This document shows positions 60,600 to 64,000 of a stretch of DNA of 64,000 bases, one piece after another. How positions within the stretch are numbered: the stretch's first letter is position 1; each line of letters begins with the position of its first letter. The notes beneath the pieces are model-generated. The model searched no databases. It worked only from the letters and a program-made list of their open reading frames with translations, and was not told the DNA's origin. The stretch covers positions 992,001-1,056,000 of the forward strand of contig NC_015559.1 in assembly GCF_000214215.1 (NCBI RefSeq), written 5' to 3'. A program made the translations under genes and the position numbers. The stretch comes from Marinomonas posidonica IVIA-Po-181. Lineage in GTDB: Bacteria > Pseudomonadota > Gammaproteobacteria > Pseudomonadales > Marinomonadaceae.

Positions 60600-61819
60600 T
60601 CCTCGTCCTCTTCAGGTACTGGTGCGGTTAGTTCAATCAGCCCTTGCTGACCAATTAGGAAACGTACAAGAGGTTCTAGGTCCTCATGTTGTGATAAGTC
60701 TAACCCAGAAAAATCAAATTCGCTCTGATCGCAAATGGCTTGCGCAAAAGCCGTCAAGGTCTGATCGACTAAAATGTGTTCGCCATTGCAGAAAACTTCA
60801 ATAGAGTCCGCTGTGCTGGCTTGTTGATAATAACAGATCCGAGCATCGCCGGGGCGAATGAAGGTTTTCCCTTGCTTGGCTTGGAGGAAAGCGTGATCTT
60901 GCTCAGTTTGATTCAATGGCGATAGATACTCAGGGTATTTACTTTCACTCATGGTGTCGCCAAGCCATTCGGCTAAGAGATCTGGTTGTGCTAATAAGCG
61001 ATTTAGCTCATTTTGTAAGTAGCGGATATCGTCATGATGAATTTCCGCACTGTGTGCTCTTTGCTCTGGTTCGGGGGCTGAAAAACGGCTTTTTTCATTG
61101 ATGCTTTCACAGAGTTTATCGCGTATGCCGGTTAGCGCATCTTGTAGACTCGGTGCTCTAAAACCAATCGAATACGTCATGCAGTCATCGTCAAGCGCTC
61201 GGCCATTATGAGCAAAGTTTGGTGGTAAATACAAAATATCGCCAGTGTCTAATGTCCAATCCATGTTTGGGTCAATTTGAAAGTTGTCTAGGATGTGTAA
61301 GTCAATATTGGCTAACGCTGAGTCTTGATAGCTTTCGGGGCCCAAGACTTGCCAGCGGCGCTTGCCGGCGACTTGTATTAGAAAGACATCGTATTGATCG
61401 TAATGAGGTCCAACGCTGCCGCCTTCGGTGGCGTAACTCACCATCACATCGTCCAATCGCCAGCTCGGCAAAAACTGGAATTGCTCTTTTAGAGCTTGAA
61501 TTTCTGGTACCCAATGGTCAACAGCTTGAACCAGTAAGGTCCATTCTTTCTCAGGTAACTGAGCAAAGTGCTCTTCATTAAATGGACCTTGTTGTAACGC
61601 CCAAGGGCGATCACCATGTTCAATGACGATTCGTGATTCAACTTCCTCTTCCATTGCCATGCCAGCCAGTTCATTGGCGTCAAGTGGAGGCGTGAAATCC
61701 GTTAGACCAGCACGAATAAGCAAAGGTTTCTTTTGCCAATATTCGGTGATAAATGTGTGTGCTGTCATGCCGCCCAAAATAGACAATGGAGAATGAAGGT
61801 CAATCATATTGCTGCTCAT
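60596..61819 (-). CDS. roxA: ribosomal protein L16 arginine hydroxylase (RoxA/YcfD-like)
   Basis: About 407 residues with JmjC/cupin fold. SVGPHYDQYDVFLIQVAGKRRW holds the HxD iron pair (about 139-141) and ILYLPPNFAHNG the second His (about 204). RoxA hydroxylates an arginine of L16 using 2-oxoglutarate and O2. The start is uncertain: the frame opens at 61846 (TTG), with ATG at 61819 and 61807; 61819 is used here because the protein then has family length, though the ribosome site is weak. Downstream GNAT gene overlaps. Confidence 0.87.
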   Translation of the reverse strand: MSSNMIDLHSPLSILGGMTAHTFITEYWQKKPLLIRAGLTDFTPPLDANELAGMAMEEEVESRIVIEHGDRPWALQQGPFNEEHFAQLPEKEWTLLVQAVDHWVPEIQALKEQFQFLPSWRLDDVMVSYATEGGSVGPHYDQYDVFLIQVAGKRRWQVLGPESYQDSALANIDLHILDNFQIDPNMDWTLDTGDILYLPPNFAHNGRALDDDCMTYSIGFRAPSLQDALTGIRDKLCESINEKSRFSAPEPEQRAHSAEIHHDDIRYLQNELNRLLAQPDLLAEWLGDTMSESKYPEYLSPLNQTEQDHAFLQAKQGKTFIRPGDARICYYQQASTADSIEVFCNGEHILVDQTLTAFAQAICDQSEFDFSGLDLSQHEDLEPLVRFLIGQQGLIELTAPVPEEDEE

Positions 61820-61845
61820 TAAATAATAATCTGTTATTAGAGACA

Positions 61846-61876
61846 AAAAAGAGCCGATGAATCGGCCCTTTTTATC
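61846..61876 (-). terminator. rho-independent terminator of purB
   Basis: AAAAAGAGCCGAT (61847-61859) pairs with ATCGGCCCTTTTT (61862-61874) with one mismatch; minus-strand reading ends in a T-run. Confidence 0.88.
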
Positions 61877-61895
61877 TTAACTCAATGTCGTTTTC

Positions 61896-63305
<1,410 letters not shown>

Positions 63306-63360
63306 CTATTATAGGCAAAAGCAAGACGGTAATACAGGGATATGAGGCTAGGTTAAGCAT

Positions 63361-63400
63361 AAAAAAAGCCCAGTATTGTCATTTCGACAATACTGGGCTT
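63361..63400 (-). terminator. rho-independent terminator of icd
   Basis: A 15-bp perfect stem (63366-63380 with 63386-63400, loop ATTTC) is followed on the minus strand by TTTTTTTA. Confidence 0.93.
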
Positions 63401-63423
63401 GGTATCGCTTGGTTAGCGAAAAC

Positions 63424-64000
<577 letters not shown>

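Overview
The window looks like a gammaproteobacterial chromosome of moderately low G+C, probably Marinomonas or a close relative in the Oceanospirillales. This rests on the mix of protein families (FolM/FolE pair, RoxA, monomeric NADP isocitrate dehydrogenase, PiT phosphate carrier, orphan MCPs, many GGDEF/EAL proteins) and on marine-type phosphorus genes; it is an inference, not a database match. It holds about 60 protein genes and no rRNA, tRNA, CRISPR array, prophage or intact transposase that I could see.

Layout. 1-5.8 kb: a partial secreted delta-class carbonic anhydrase, an MbnH/MauG-type di-haem enzyme, a nitroreductase, a beta-barrel protein, a 266-bp mobile-element-like repeat, a GlxA-type regulator and an isochorismatase-like hydrolase. 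6.2-9.2 kb: an isolated CUT2 sugar ABC transporter with single-domain ATPase. 9.2-13.5 kb: esterase, a sulfite-oxidase-fold periplasmic protein coupled to a diguanylate cyclase, and a glutamine amidotransferase. 12.8-19.3 kb: a 2-aminoethylphosphonate-type ABC uptake operon with its GntR regulator, a palindromic operator, a DMT exporter and a HAD hydrolase. 19.4-22.3 kb: lipoprotein amidohydrolase, XRE regulator, then a decayed A+T-rich stretch with an EAL remnant. 22.3-33.9 kb: two chemoreceptors, a thioredoxin, a miniature flagellar-rod-like protein, DUF1460/DUF2721 proteins, GST, a Tat-exported PhoX phosphatase and a GGDEF-EAL protein. 34-40.8 kb: an FMN glutamate-synthase-like oxidoreductase with VOC, hydroxyacid dehydrogenase, tautomerase and outer-membrane phospholipase A, followed by a duplicated-domain lipoprotein and a PAP2 phosphatase/glycosyltransferase pair, the last two units preceded by PhoB-type direct repeats. 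40.8-50.6 kb: dienelactone hydrolase, folM-folE, three MFS carriers, an AraC regulator and aldehyde dehydrogenase. 50.8-64 kb: sdaA, PiT carrier, two tandem paralogous membrane-anchored proteins, LysE exporter, topB behind a near-consensus LexA box, UspA plus a Fur-box small membrane protein, fklB, GNAT/roxA, purB and the C-terminal part of icd.

The connecting theme is phosphorus. Phosphonate import, PhoX, PiT, phospholipase A, a PhoB-boxed lipoprotein and a PhoB-boxed PAP2-glycosyltransferase operon lie within 36 kb. The most attractive hypothesis is that the PAP2/glycosyltransferase pair makes glycolipids from phosphatidate-derived diacylglycerol during phosphate starvation, with the duplicated lipoprotein as an abundant envelope component of the same response. 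Promoter, operator and terminator calls were made by eye and are untested.
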